A stretch of DNA of 64,000 nucleotides from Chiayiivirga flava (GTDB taxonomy: Bacteria > Pseudomonadota > Gammaproteobacteria > Xanthomonadales > Xanthomonadaceae): positions 310,001-374,000 of the forward strand of contig NZ_JACHHP010000001.1 in the NCBI RefSeq assembly GCF_014202825.1, in the 5' to 3' direction. The position numbers and the translations under genes are program-made. The number at the start of each line of letters is the position of its first letter. Position 1 is the stretch's first letter. Shown piece after piece: positions 34,915 to 46,225 of this stretch. The notes under the pieces were generated by a model. The model was not told where the DNA came from. It did no database searches and saw only the letters and a list, made by a program, of their open reading frames with translations.

Positions 34915-35644
34915 CGCGGCGCCAGCGCCAGGTGCCGGTTGCGCCGCGGTGCTGCAGCTGCGCGTCGCCCGACAGCACGAATCGCAGCACGTCCAGACCG
35001 TGCGGAAGGCGCGGCGCGTGCGGCGGCGGCGGCGCATCCTCCATCGTCGTGTCGAGCGACAGGCGCGTCCCGCCGCTGCCGGCCGGGGCGATGCGCCAGG
35101 CCCAGGCGTAGCAGGGATCGGGCTCGTCGAGGAAATCGGCATGCACCGCCGGGATCACCGCGTCGTACACCACCAGCAGAACCTGCGGGGCACCGTCGCC
35201 CAGCAGACCCGCAGCCTCGACCGCCGCGGCTTCGGCGCTGTCGATGCCGGCCGCCAGCGCGGTGTAGTTGCCGCGTTCGGCGTACGCCAGCGAGTACAGC
35301 GCGGCGATGGCGTTGTGCACGGAGAGACCGAAGCCGGCCGGCGACAACGACGCGTCCGCCGCCAGTGTTTCGAGCAGCTGCTGCGAGCGCGCCACATCGC
35401 CGTGGCGCGACGCGAACACCACCGGCACGCCCGTCGCATCGGCGTCGCGACACCACGCGAGGGCTTGGATCGCGACCCGGCCGAGGCGATCGATGCGTCG
35501 ACGCATCATCGGCGGCAACTCGGCCAGCGCCGGCGTCTCGTCGCCGGCGGGCAGGAACGCAGACACCGCCCAGGCGCGCCACGCATCGCGTGTCGCAAGC
35601 CCCGGCGCGCAGGCCGCCCAGTCGATCAGATCGAATTGGATCAT
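34907..35644 (-). CDS. Beta-ketoacyl synthase-like chain-length factor (ApeC-like)
   Basis: A 245-residue protein of the small ketosynthase-like type (Ketoacyl-synt_2). It resembles only the N-terminal half of a thiolase fold: MMRRRIDRLGRVAIQALAW, VVFASRHGDVARSQQLLETLA and SPAGFGLSVHNAIAALYSLA, where a His replaces the usual Cys context. It lacks a Cys-His-His triad and cannot condense by itself; the family pairs with ApeO and sets chain length. It is the first gene of the operon, so the promoter should lie between 35645 and the tRNA-Glu gene or further upstream. The ATG at 35644 gives MIQFDLIDW, typical of the family. Confidence 0.85.
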   Translation of the reverse strand: MIQFDLIDWAACAPGLATRDAWRAWAVSAFLPAGDETPALAELPPMMRRRIDRLGRVAIQALAWCRDADATGVPVVFASRHGDVARSQQLLETLAADASLSPAGFGLSVHNAIAALYSLAYAERGNYTALAAGIDSAEAAAVEAAGLLGDGAPQVLLVVYDAVIPAVHADFLDEPDPCYAWAWRIAPAGSGGTRLSLDTTMEDAPPPPHAPRLPHGLDVLRFVLSGDAQLQHRGATGTWRWRRDA

Positions 35645-35732
35645 GCCCCGGCCGTCCTCCACAGTCGGTGTCAGCAGCATCGGCTCCGGACCCCGGACAA
35701 ACAAAACCCGGCCGGAGCCGGGTTTGTCTTGA

Positions 35733-35808
35733 TGGCGTCCCCACGGGGATTCGAACCCCGGTCGCTACCGTGAAAGGGTAATGTCCTAGGCCTCTAGACG
35801 ATGGGGAC
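35733..35808 (-). tRNA. tRNA-Glu (anticodon UUC)
   Basis: A complete 76-nt cloverleaf including encoded CCA. On the minus strand it begins GTCCCCATCGTCTAGAGGCC, has the anticodon loop CTTTCAC, the T arm GGGGTTCGAATCCCC and a seven-pair acceptor stem. It lies 88 bases upstream of the pigment operon in the same orientation. Confidence 0.96.
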
Positions 35809-35890
35809 AGAACTTCGGGTGGAGCATGTTGTGTGCAGCTTCTTCTTCGTGCTTGTGATGCTGCGGTGACGCGGTACTCATTGCCGGGAC

Positions 35891-35966
35891 TGGTGGAGCT
35901 AATCGGGATCGAACCGATGACCTCCACAATGCCATTGTGGCGCTCTCCCAGCTGAGCTATAGCCCC
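35891..35966 (-). tRNA. tRNA-Ala (anticodon GGC)
   Basis: A 76-nt tRNA with encoded CCA. It reads GGGGCTATAGCTCAGCTGGG, has the anticodon loop ATGGCAT on the stem CACA/TGTG and the T arm TCGGTTCGATCCCGA. The acceptor stem has one G-U pair. It is followed by tRNA-Glu after 82 bases; the two are probably processed from one transcript. Confidence 0.95.
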
Positions 35967-36081
35967 AGGCGCCGGCAAGACGAAAATCATAACGAGCGCT
36001 GCGGAGGTCGTCAAGCGCATCGTGCGCAATCATTCGTCCGCTCCCCGCACCGATTCCGCCCGCCCGACGCCCCGCCGCACA

Positions 36082-36576
36082 TCATGCGGGCATCGGCACC
36101 GATGTGGCCGGCAGTGCCGCCGGCTGCAGCGTGAAGGCCGAATGGCCCTGATCGGCGAGGAACTGCAGCCACTTGCTGAGGAATGAGTTCATCCGCAGAC
36201 GATGGCCGAGCAGCGTGGCCGCGGACGGATGCATGCCGAGCACGTCCTGCCAGCGCCGGCCGACATAGCAGTGCGTCACCTCCACCAGCCGCGCATCGCG
36301 GTAGTGGCGCACGAACGCCGAGGGATCGGGCTCGCCGGTCAGCGGATCGCGCAGCGCATACGTCAGGCGCAGCTCGGTCGTGTACGGGTGGCGTTCGAGC
36401 ACGTCGATGCTCAGGTCCAGTCCGTCGTCCACGCTCGAGCGGTAGCGCGCTGCGGTGAGCCCGGCGGGCGCGAACATGCGTTCGAGCCGATCGAAGTTTT
36501 CCGCGTACAGGCCCATCAGGAAACCGAAGCGGCTGGGGCGGAACACACGGGCGGTGGCGGGCAGCGCAAGCGTCAT
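36082..36576 (-). CDS. DUF1249 family protein (YqiB-like)
   Basis: A 164-residue protein of the DUF1249/YqiB family, recognised from FGFLMGLYAENFDRLERMF, a central HPYTTELRLTYAL, HCYVGRRW and NSFLSKWLQFLADQGHS near the C-terminus. The function is unknown. It lies between the tRNA pair and ppsR with a 94-base gap on the ppsR side. The ATG at 36576 gives the normal length. Confidence 0.88.
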   Translation of the reverse strand: MTLALPATARVFRPSRFGFLMGLYAENFDRLERMFAPAGLTAARYRSSVDDGLDLSIDVLERHPYTTELRLTYALRDPLTGEPDPSAFVRHYRDARLVEVTHCYVGRRWQDVLGMHPSAATLLGHRLRMNSFLSKWLQFLADQGHSAFTLQPAALPATSVPMPA

Positions 36577-36670
36577 GATTCGATCTTAGCATCCTGTTTC
36601 GGACGCGCCGGACCGGCGCGCAGGTTGGCATTCTTCGGCCCGGACGCATGCGGCGGCACACCGCGCGGGA

Positions 36671-37492
36671 TCAGAACATGTGCTTCTCGATCCCGAGCGC
36701 GGACAGCACCTTGCTCGCGATTTCCTCGATCGATGTATTGGTCGTACTGAGCGACTGCAGGTGCTCCTGGCGGAACAGCGTTTCCGCCGCCGCGACTTCG
36801 CGCCGGCACACCTCCAGCGTTGCATAGCGGCTGCCCGGGCGACGTGCCTGCCGCACCTGCTGCAGGCGCACCGGATCGATGGTGAGACCGAAGAGCTTCT
36901 TGCGGTAGGGCTTGAGGCGACGCGGCAGTTCGGCACTGTCGAGTTCTTCCTCGGTGAGCGGATAGTTGGCGGCGCTCACGCCGAAGTTCAAGGCCATGTA
37001 CAGGCAGGTCGGCGTCTTGCCCGAACGCGACACGCCCACGAGGATCACGTCGGCGCCGTCGTAATTCACGTCCACGCCGTCGTCGTGCGTGAGCGCGTAG
37101 TTGGTTGCGTTGATGCGCGCCTCGTACTGCGCAAAATCCACCAGCCCGTGCGCGATGCCCACCTTCGGCTGCCGCTGCGTGCCCAGTTCGTCCTCCAGCG
37201 GCCCGATGAAGGCGGCGAACACGTCGAGCATCAGGGCACCGCTCTGCGCGAGCAGCGCGGTGAGCTCGCCATCGACGACGGTGTTGATGACGATCGGCCG
37301 CAGCCCGGTGCCCTGTGCCACGTCGCGCATGCGCTGCGCGGCGGCCACGGCCTTGTCCGGACTGTCGACGAACGGGATGCGGTGCGAATCGAAGACAAGA
37401 TCGGGGAACTGGGTGAGCACGCTGTGGCCGATGGTTTCGGCGGTGATGCCCGTGCCGTCGGAGATGTAGAAGACCTGGCGACGCGGAGTCAT
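36671..37492 (-). CDS. ppsR: Phosphoenolpyruvate synthase regulatory kinase/pyrophosphorylase
   Basis: A 273-residue member of the DUF299 family, which phosphorylates and dephosphorylates the active-site region of PEP synthase or pyruvate phosphate dikinase. It has the P-loop GVSRSGKTP (about 153) and the N-terminal [13 protein letters not shown]. It is divergent from ppsA with 184 bases between the starts, the expected arrangement, so they may share a control region. The ATG at 37492 begins [15 protein letters not shown]. Confidence 0.95.
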   Translation of the reverse strand: MTPRRQVFYISDGTGITAETIGHSVLTQFPDLVFDSHRIPFVDSPDKAVAAAQRMRDVAQGTGLRPIVINTVVDGELTALLAQSGALMLDVFAAFIGPLEDELGTQRQPKVGIAHGLVDFAQYEARINATNYALTHDDGVDVNYDGADVILVGVSRSGKTPTCLYMALNFGVSAANYPLTEEELDSAELPRRLKPYRKKLFGLTIDPVRLQQVRQARRPGSRYATLEVCRREVAAAETLFRQEHLQSLSTTNTSIEEIASKVLSALGIEKHMF

Positions 37493-37676
37493 GCGGTTCC
37501 CGGTGTGTGTCGGCGACAGCGTCGATTCTGCCGCGTTTCGGGGCGCGGCACAGCGCCGGATGCGATGCACGGGCCCGCGCGCGGCGCGCAACCTTGTCTC
37601 GCACCCCCACCCCCGCCACAATATTGCGCTGCGTCAATCCTGCCGCACGCCTTGCCCACCCGATCGGAGTCGCCGA

Positions 37677-40049
<2,373 letters not shown>

Positions 40050-40055
40050 CGTTGC

Positions 40056-40084
40056 GCCGGGCACCGCCCCGGCATCGTTTTCCG
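40056..40084 (+). terminator. Possible terminator after ppsA
   Basis: GCCGGG and CCCGGC (40056-40061 and 40068-40073) form a 6-bp hairpin with a 6-base loop, followed by ATCGTTTT. The T-run is short. It lies between ppsA and the MscS gene and would attenuate rather than fully stop read-through. Confidence 0.45.
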
Positions 40085-40128
40085 TGCCGCCTCCGGTTCC
40101 GCGTCCGACCGACACGGAGGTAACACCG

Positions 40129-41001
40129 ATGGACAACTGGATCAACGCCGCGCGCGGCATCGACTGGACCACGCTCGGCATGCTCTGGGGCACGCGCCTG
40201 CTCGGCGCGGCGATCGTGCTGCTTGTGGGCCTGCGCATCGCGCGCTGGATCGCCACGCTGGCCGAGCGCGGGCTGACCCGCGCGCAGGTCGAAACCACGG
40301 CCGTGCAGTTCCTGCGCAAGACCGCCTACATCCTGCTGCTGGTAGTGATGCTGCTGGCGGTGCTGCAGGTGCTCGGCGTGCCGATGACCTCGATGATCGC
40401 GGTGCTCGGCGCGGCCGGCCTCGCCATCGGCCTTGCGCTCAAGGATTCGCTGTCCAACATCGCCTCGGGCGTGATGCTGGTGACGCTCAAGCCGTTCCGC
40501 GTCGGCAACGTGGTGACGATTGCCGGGGAAACCGGCGCGGTGGAGTCGGTGAGCATCTTCCAGACCGTGTTGCGCGGCCCGGACAACCAGACCATCGTGC
40601 TGCCCAACAGCCTCATCACCAGCGATTCGATCATCAATCGCACGCCCGACACCCAGCGGCGGGTGGAACTGGTGATCGGCATTGGGTATGGCGACGACAT
40701 CGACGCCGCACGCGCGACGGCGCTGTCGATCATGCAGGCCGACGAGCGCATCCTGCCCGAGCCTGCGCCGGACGTGCTGGTCTACGCGCTCGGCGAGAGC
40801 AGCGTCGACCTGGGCATCCGCTGCCGCGTGCTCAACGGCGACTGGTTCGCGGTGAAATGCGATCTGCTGGAGAAGATCAAGAAGGCGTTCGACCGCGAGA
40901 AGATCTCGATTCCGTTCCCGCAGCGCGACCTGCACGTCTACCACCACGGCGGCGACGCGGATCAGCGCGCCACCGCCGAGCGCGGGCTGCCCGCGGACTG
41001 A
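40129..41001 (+). CDS. Small-conductance mechanosensitive channel (MscS family)
   Basis: A 290-residue MscS-type channel. It has three N-terminal transmembrane segments; the pore-lining helix carries the Gly/Ala pattern AVLGAAGLAIGLALKDSLSNIASG, then the beta domain VTLKPFRVGNVVTIAG and VLPNSLITSDSIIN, and an alpha-beta C-terminal vestibule ending DLHVYHHG. It opens under membrane tension to release solutes during osmotic downshock. A GGAGG site stands nine bases before the ATG at 40129. Confidence 0.94.
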   Translation: MDNWINAARGIDWTTLGMLWGTRLLGAAIVLLVGLRIARWIATLAERGLTRAQVETTAVQFLRKTAYILLLVVMLLAVLQVLGVPMTSMIAVLGAAGLAIGLALKDSLSNIASGVMLVTLKPFRVGNVVTIAGETGAVESVSIFQTVLRGPDNQTIVLPNSLITSDSIINRTPDTQRRVELVIGIGYGDDIDAARATALSIMQADERILPEPAPDVLVYALGESSVDLGIRCRVLNGDWFAVKCDLLEKIKKAFDREKISIPFPQRDLHVYHHGGDADQRATAERGLPAD

Positions 41002-41013
41002 GGCGGCGGCGCG

Positions 41014-41583
41014 TCAGGCGGCGGGATGGCCGCCCAGGCGCCCCATGAACTGGCGGTAGTGGCGCAACTCCGCCACGGAATCGCGGATGTCGCTCAGCGC
41101 GGTATGGGCCGAGGACTTGGTCAGCGCCTTCGCCACGTCCGGAGCCCAGCGCCGCGCGAGTTCCTTGACCGTGGAGACATCGAGATTGCGGTAATGGAAG
41201 TAACGCTCCAGCCGCGGCATGCAGCGGTGCAGGAAGCGGCGATCCTGGCAGATCGAATTGCCGCAGATCGGCGACTTTCCGGCCGGCACCCACGCGGCGA
41301 GGAAGTCGAGCGTGGCCTGCTCGGCGGTGGCCATGTCGACGGTGGACCCGAGCACGCGTTGCCACAGGCCGGACTTGGTGTGCGTGGTGCGGTTCCACTC
41401 GTCCATCACCTGCAGGCGTTCGAGCGGATGGCGGATCGCCAGCTCCGGGCCTTCGGCGAGCAGATTGAGATCCTTGTCGGTCACCAGGGTCGCGATCTCG
41501 ATGATCGAATCGGTGTCGGGATCGAGCCCGGTCATTTCCAGATCGATCCAGATCAGGTGGTCGTCGTGTGCGGTTGAATTCAT
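41014..41583 (-). CDS. orn: Oligoribonuclease
   Basis: A 189-residue DEDDh 3'-5' exonuclease that degrades two-to-five-nucleotide RNAs and pGpG from c-di-GMP breakdown. It shows [12 protein letters not shown] (D14, E16), a middle Asp in [10 protein letters not shown], and C-terminal [13 protein letters not shown] with the catalytic His and Asp. It is convergent with the mscS gene. Orn is needed to complete c-di-GMP turnover by EAL proteins such as the one encoded at 42 kb. Confidence 0.97.
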   Translation of the reverse strand: MNSTAHDDHLIWIDLEMTGLDPDTDSIIEIATLVTDKDLNLLAEGPELAIRHPLERLQVMDEWNRTTHTKSGLWQRVLGSTVDMATAEQATLDFLAAWVPAGKSPICGNSICQDRRFLHRCMPRLERYFHYRNLDVSTVKELARRWAPDVAKALTKSSAHTALSDIRDSVAELRHYRQFMGRLGGHPAA

Positions 41584-41641
41584 GCGAGACGTGCCTGCGG
41601 GGACTTGGCATCATACTGCAACCCTCCGCGAGCCTTCCGCC

Positions 41642-42118
41642 GTGCCGCCGCTGCCCGACTCCGCCCACATTGCCGTCGTCTCGGCGATGATCGCGCCCGC
41701 GTTTTTCCTCACCGCCACCGCGTCGCTGCTGGCCTCGTCGAACGGCCGGCTGGCGCGCGTGGTCGACCGCATGCGCGAGGACCTGGCCCGCATGAAGGCG
41801 ATGGACGCCGGCTCCGAACGGATCAGGCTCGAAGCGCAGGTGGCCGTGCACCGGCGCCGTTCCAGCCTGGTGCTGACGTCGTTGCGCCTGCTGTACGCCT
41901 CGATGAGTGCCTTCGTCGGCACCAGCCTTGCGATCGCCGTCAACGGACTCACCGGCTATCGCCTCGACCTGCTCCCGACGGTGCTCGCCGTGCTCGGCGT
42001 GCTGCTGATGTTCGCGGCCTCGGTCTGCATGGGACGCGAGGTACGGCTGGCGGTGAAGATGCTCGATCGGGAACTCGACGAACAGCTCGATCGCGACCGC
42101 GGCGGCCGCACAGGTTAG
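41642..42118 (+). CDS. DUF2721 family membrane protein
   Basis: A 158-residue protein with an N-terminal helix (IAVVSAMIAPAFFLTATASLLAS), a basic cytoplasmic linker (RLARVVDRMREDLARMK), two further helices and a charged tail. This matches DUF2721, whose function is not known. The GTG at 41642 is the only suitable start for the first helix. It is divergent from orn by 58 bases and overlaps the GGDEF-EAL gene end by four bases on the other strand. Confidence 0.83.
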   Translation: MPPLPDSAHIAVVSAMIAPAFFLTATASLLASSNGRLARVVDRMREDLARMKAMDAGSERIRLEAQVAVHRRRSSLVLTSLRLLYASMSAFVGTSLAIAVNGLTGYRLDLLPTVLAVLGVLLMFAASVCMGREVRLAVKMLDRELDEQLDRDRGGRTG

Positions 42119-44232
42119 GCCTTCATGCGGCGCTCGAGTTCGGCGGCCGGCATCGGACGACCGAGCCAATAGCCCTGCGCCTGGTCGCAGCCGCGTTCGC
42201 GCAGGACCGCGTACTGGCCTTCGCTCTCCACGCCCTCGGCCACCACGGTGATCGAGAGCGAGTGCGCCATCGCGATGATGGCGGTGGTGAGGGCGAGGTC
42301 GTCCGGGTCGCGCAGCACGTCGGCGACGAAGCTGCGGTCGATCTTCACGCCGTCCACCGGCACGCGGCGCAGATGCGAAAGACCGGAGAAGCCGGTGCCG
42401 AAATCGTCGAGCCAGATCTTCACGCCCATCGCACGCAGTCGGCCAAGCAGCAGGCTGGCCTGCACCTCGTCGCCAAGCACGGCGGTTTCGGTCAGTTCCA
42501 GATGCAGGCGGTTCGGCGGCAGGCCGCTTTCGCGCAGCGCGGCGGTGACGATTTCCGGCAAGTCGCCCAGACGCAGCTGGCGCGCCGAGACGTTGACCGA
42601 CACGAACGGCGCCTCGCCCTCGCCGGAGCGCTCCCAGCGCGCCGCACGCGCGCACGCGCGCTGCAGCACGAGGCGGCCGAGACCGTCGATCTGGCCGGTC
42701 TGTTCGGCCACGTCGATGAACACGGCCGGCGGTATCGAGCCCTTGTCCGGATGTTCCCAGCGCAGCAGGGCTTCGGCGCCGACCAGCAGTCCGCTCGACA
42801 GTTCGAAGATCGGCTGGTACACCACCGACAGTTCGTCGTTTTCCATCGCGCGGCGCAGGTCTTCCTCCAGCTGCATGCGGCGCTCGACGGCCTGGTCCAT
42901 CGCCTTGCTGTAGAAGCGGTAGCAGTTCTTGCCCGCGATCTTGGCCTGGTACATGGCGATGTCGCCGTTCTTGAGCAACATCGATGCGGTGCTGGCGTCG
43001 TCCGGATACAGCGTGATGCCGACAGACGCGCCGAGGAACACCTGCCGGCCGCGCAGCGAGATCGGGCGCTGCAGCTCGGCGAGCACCGCGTCGGCGACCT
43101 GCGCGGCCACGTCACGCGGATTGTCGCCACCGATCAGGGCGACGAATTCGTCGCCGCCGAAACGCGCCACTTCCGGTTCGGTGTCGGTGGCCATCTGCAC
43201 GCACTGGCTGATGCGCGCGGCGAACTGCACCAGGGCCTCGTCGCCGGCTTCATGCCCCAGCGTGTCGTTGATGCGCTTGAAATCGTCGAGGTCCACGAAC
43301 AGCAGCGCCAGCCGGCCACCCGAGTTCTGCGCCATCTGCGTGCGCTCGTTGAGCACCTCGCGGAACGCGAGCCGGTTCGGCAGGCCGGTGAGACCGTCGC
43401 CGTAGGCGATGCGGCGGATGTGGCGGTCGTGCTGGCCCACGCTCTCGCCCATGCGCGCGAAGGCACGCTCGAGCTCGCCCAGCTCGTCGGCGCGGCGCGT
43501 GGCGAACGGCGACAGCGCATAGTCGCCACGCTCCAGCTGCTGCGCGGCGTGCGCGAGGCGTCGGATCGGCCGCACCAGGCCACGCGACACCAGCCACGCC
43601 ATGATCATGCCGAGCAGCATCAGCGTGCCGAACAGCACCGCCAGCACGCCGAGACTGCGGTCGCTCGCCTGGCGCGCACGCTCCATCAGCACCGACTGCG
43701 CTTCCTGCTCCAGCTTGAGCGGACCGGCGAGCGACAGACCGACGCGCACGCCGCCGAGCTTTTCGTCGCCGAGGAAGATCGGGCTGGACACATCCACGCG
43801 CGTGTCGGACGCCTGCGTGTGCAGCGCGCTGGCGGCAATCGCCTCCCACGCGAACGCGTCCTGCATCGGTTGCCCGAACGACGGAATGTCACCCGAGCCG
43901 TCGTGGATAATGCCGCCGTGGGGGTCGAACACCAGCACGTATTCGACGTCCGGCTGCTGCATCGCCGAGCGCGCGATGTTGCCGACGGTCTGCAGGTCGA
44001 AGTAGTAGAGCGGATTCACCATTGCGTCGGAGAGCATGCGCGCCATGGCTTCGCCGCGCTTGCGTACGCCCTGCAGCGAGGCGTCGTTCATCGCCTCGCG
44101 GCTGAGCGTGGCGACCTCGTCGAAGCTCGCCGCATGCAGACGCCAGGCCAGCGCGCCGATGCCCAGCGTGAGCAGCATCGCGATGCCGATGATGAGAACA
44201 AACCGCGCCTGCAATCCAAATCGCAGCTTCAT
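42115..44232 (-). CDS. Membrane-bound GGDEF-EAL protein (c-di-GMP metabolism)
   Basis: A 705-residue protein. It has a transmembrane helix at about 10-30, a periplasmic sensor (about 35-190) and a second helix at about 195-215. A HAMP linker follows (LVRPIRRLAHAAQQL), then a GGDEF domain with intact FGGDEF (358-363) and an EAL domain with intact EALL (487-490), TETAVLGD, DDFGTGFSGLSHL, KIDRSFV and AEGVE. Both cyclase and phosphodiesterase activities look possible. Translation is coupled by ATGA to the upstream binding-protein gene, which probably supplies the ligand signal. Confidence 0.93.
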   Translation of the reverse strand: MKLRFGLQARFVLIIGIAMLLTLGIGALAWRLHAASFDEVATLSREAMNDASLQGVRKRGEAMARMLSDAMVNPLYYFDLQTVGNIARSAMQQPDVEYVLVFDPHGGIIHDGSGDIPSFGQPMQDAFAWEAIAASALHTQASDTRVDVSSPIFLGDEKLGGVRVGLSLAGPLKLEQEAQSVLMERARQASDRSLGVLAVLFGTLMLLGMIMAWLVSRGLVRPIRRLAHAAQQLERGDYALSPFATRRADELGELERAFARMGESVGQHDRHIRRIAYGDGLTGLPNRLAFREVLNERTQMAQNSGGRLALLFVDLDDFKRINDTLGHEAGDEALVQFAARISQCVQMATDTEPEVARFGGDEFVALIGGDNPRDVAAQVADAVLAELQRPISLRGRQVFLGASVGITLYPDDASTASMLLKNGDIAMYQAKIAGKNCYRFYSKAMDQAVERRMQLEEDLRRAMENDELSVVYQPIFELSSGLLVGAEALLRWEHPDKGSIPPAVFIDVAEQTGQIDGLGRLVLQRACARAARWERSGEGEAPFVSVNVSARQLRLGDLPEIVTAALRESGLPPNRLHLELTETAVLGDEVQASLLLGRLRAMGVKIWLDDFGTGFSGLSHLRRVPVDGVKIDRSFVADVLRDPDDLALTTAIIAMAHSLSITVVAEGVESEGQYAVLRERGCDQAQGYWLGRPMPAAELERRMKA

Positions 44233-45179
44233 TCGAGCTCCCGGCGCACGTCCACCATGCCGGCCTGCAGGCGCCGCAGCGCGGCTTCGGCGTCCTCGTC
44301 GAGCGGCACGAACCGGCTGGTGCCGAAGAAGCGGCGCAGCGGTTCGCGCGCGGCCGGGTCGTCGGCGGCCTGCAGCAAAATGTCCCGCAACCGCGCCTGC
44401 ACGGCCGGGGCCATGTCCGGGCGCACCACCTCCACCGCGCGCGGATAGGGGGCGGTTTCGTGGATCACGGTGAGATCCTGGCGGAAGCTTTCCGGCAATC
44501 GGCTCAGGTCGTTCCAGTCGAGGTTGGAAAAGGCACCCGCATCGACCAGACGCTTGTGCACCCACGTCGAAATGTTCGATTCCGAGCGCGCGAACAGGTA
44601 GCCGACGCGGCCCGGGTCGGGCTTGTCCATCGGCGAGAGCAGCAGGTCGAGTTCGAGGCCCGCGCCGATCAGCTCGGCCGCCGGCGAAACATAGGAGCTG
44701 GTGGAGTACGGATTCTGGAACGCGATCGCATGGCCGGCGAGATCGCGCAACCCGGTGATGCCGCTGTCGCGCCGCGCGAAGAAGACGGTGTGATACAGCA
44801 GGCCGCCACCGCGTTCGGTGGCGAGCATGATCTGCGCGCCCGCGCGATTGCGGTAGTCGACCGCCATGGCCGGGGTTTCGGTGATCCAGTCCACCCGCCG
44901 GCGGCGCAGGTAGCTGATCATCTGCTGCGCGTCGCGCGCCATGAGAATCCGGCCCTCGCGGATGCCCACGCCGCGCATGCGCGGCACCACGTAGTCGAGC
45001 AGGGGTCGCAAGGCTTCGTAGTGCTGCTTCGGATCGTCGCTGATGCGTCCGAGCACGAGCACGCTCTGGGGCTCGCCCGGCGGCGGCGGCGGCTGCAGCG
45101 ACGACTGCGCCGCAGCGGGCGCGGCGATGGCGCACGCCCACAGCACGACCATCGCGAGGCGGAACAGCGTTGGCGTCAT
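44229..45179 (-). CDS. PhnD/phosphonate-type periplasmic binding protein
   Basis: A 316-residue protein with a signal peptide (about 1-25, ending PAAAQ) and a class II periplasmic-binding fold of the PhnD type: YEALRPLLDYVVPRMRG, VDWITETPAMAVDY, GHAIAFQNPYSTSSYVSPAAEL, then a second lobe. No ABC permease or ATPase is nearby. Its stop overlaps the start of the GGDEF-EAL gene, so it more likely feeds that sensor than a transporter. The ligand is unknown. Confidence 0.82.
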   Translation of the reverse strand: MTPTLFRLAMVVLWACAIAAPAAAQSSLQPPPPPGEPQSVLVLGRISDDPKQHYEALRPLLDYVVPRMRGVGIREGRILMARDAQQMISYLRRRRVDWITETPAMAVDYRNRAGAQIMLATERGGGLLYHTVFFARRDSGITGLRDLAGHAIAFQNPYSTSSYVSPAAELIGAGLELDLLLSPMDKPDPGRVGYLFARSESNISTWVHKRLVDAGAFSNLDWNDLSRLPESFRQDLTVIHETAPYPRAVEVVRPDMAPAVQARLRDILLQAADDPAAREPLRRFFGTSRFVPLDEDAEAALRRLQAGMVDVRRELE

Positions 45180-45286
45180 TGCCCCTGGTTCAACGAGGAC
45201 GCTGGACCCGACCAGCATGCGATGCGAGGTTAACGTATCCGTGCGACGCCCGATAGCGGGCCGGCCGCCTGCCCGGCCACCCGGCG

Positions 45287-46093
45287 TCAATCGGCCGGAT
45301 CGGCGGGACCGGGGTTGGGCGTGGCCACCGCACCGGCCGCGCGCGCGAGCCGCGCCATGCGCTGCGCGTCGCTGAGGATGCCGCGCAGCACGCGGACCTC
45401 GCGCTGGTCGGGCTCGGCGCGCAGCAGCAGGCGGCGCAGGCGCTGCATCACGGTGTCCGGCGCCCTGCCCTTGTGGAAGTCGATGTCGTGCAGGGTCTGG
45501 TCGAAATGGCCGAACAGGCCCTCCATCTGCGCATGCGTGGCCGGCGGCTCGTCGCGTTCGGGCGCCGTCGCCGGCCCCGCCTGCACCGGCGCGCCGAGCT
45601 GCCGCAGGCGCAGCTCGTAGCTGAGCACCTGCACCGAGGCGGCCAGGTTGAGCGAACTGAATTCCGGATCGGACGGAATGAACACCGAGCCGTTGCAGTG
45701 CATGAGCTCGTCGTTGGTGAGGCCGGTGCGCTCGCGCCCGAAGAGCAGCGCCGCTGGGCCGTGGGTGGCGTGGGTCCACAGTGCCGAAGCCGCCTCGCGC
45801 GGGCTGTGCTCGGTCAGCGGCACGTGGCGGCGACGTGCGCTGCAGCCGAGCACGAAGCGGCAGTCGCCGATGGCCTCGTCCAGGCGTGCGCAGACGCGGG
45901 CGGCGGCGAGCACGTCGTCGGCCCCGGCGGCCATCGCGCTCGCCTCGGCGTGCGGAAACGCGTGCGGGTTGACCAGCACCAGCTGCCGCAGGCCCATCGT
46001 GCGCATGGCCCGCGCAGCGGCCCCGATGTTGCCCGGATGCGAAGGCTCCACCAGCACCAGGCGCAGGTCGGGCGTCGCGGTTGAATGCATCAT
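45287..46093 (-). CDS. trmJ: tRNA (cytidine/uridine-2'-O)-methyltransferase TrmJ
   Basis: A 268-residue SpoU-type methyltransferase with the deep-knot motifs LVLVEPSHPGNIGAAARAMRTMGL, LFGRERTGLTNDEL and PSDPEFSSLNLAASVQVLSYELR. The C-terminal helical extension (about 190-268) is the TrmJ type. It methylates the ribose of nucleotide 32 in several tRNAs. Two adjacent ATG codons start it; the first at 46093 was taken. It is divergent from suhB, as in related genomes. Confidence 0.93.
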   Translation of the reverse strand: MMHSTATPDLRLVLVEPSHPGNIGAAARAMRTMGLRQLVLVNPHAFPHAEASAMAAGADDVLAAARVCARLDEAIGDCRFVLGCSARRRHVPLTEHSPREAASALWTHATHGPAALLFGRERTGLTNDELMHCNGSVFIPSDPEFSSLNLAASVQVLSYELRLRQLGAPVQAGPATAPERDEPPATHAQMEGLFGHFDQTLHDIDFHKGRAPDTVMQRLRRLLLRAEPDQREVRVLRGILSDAQRMARLARAAGAVATPNPGPADPAD

Positions 46094-46225
46094 CTGTGAA
46101 TCGCCTCCGACGCAGGCCGCCGCCGATCGCGCCGGCCATGCGCTGCAGTTTGCTAGACTTGTCGACCGCGCGGCGCAAGACGCCACGCGCGCTCTTTCTC
46201 CCATCGACGAATTCCGAGCCTGCGC

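Noticed and set aside
19361-35644. Horizontally acquired genomic island with integrase at tRNA
   Set aside because: No integrase, transposase or direct repeat of the tRNA end was seen, and base composition looks like the flanks; retained only as a question.
42115-45141. Fusion of the binding protein and GGDEF-EAL protein
   Set aside because: The two lie in different frames with an ATGA overlap; the long minus-strand frame upstream of 44232 is a shadow.
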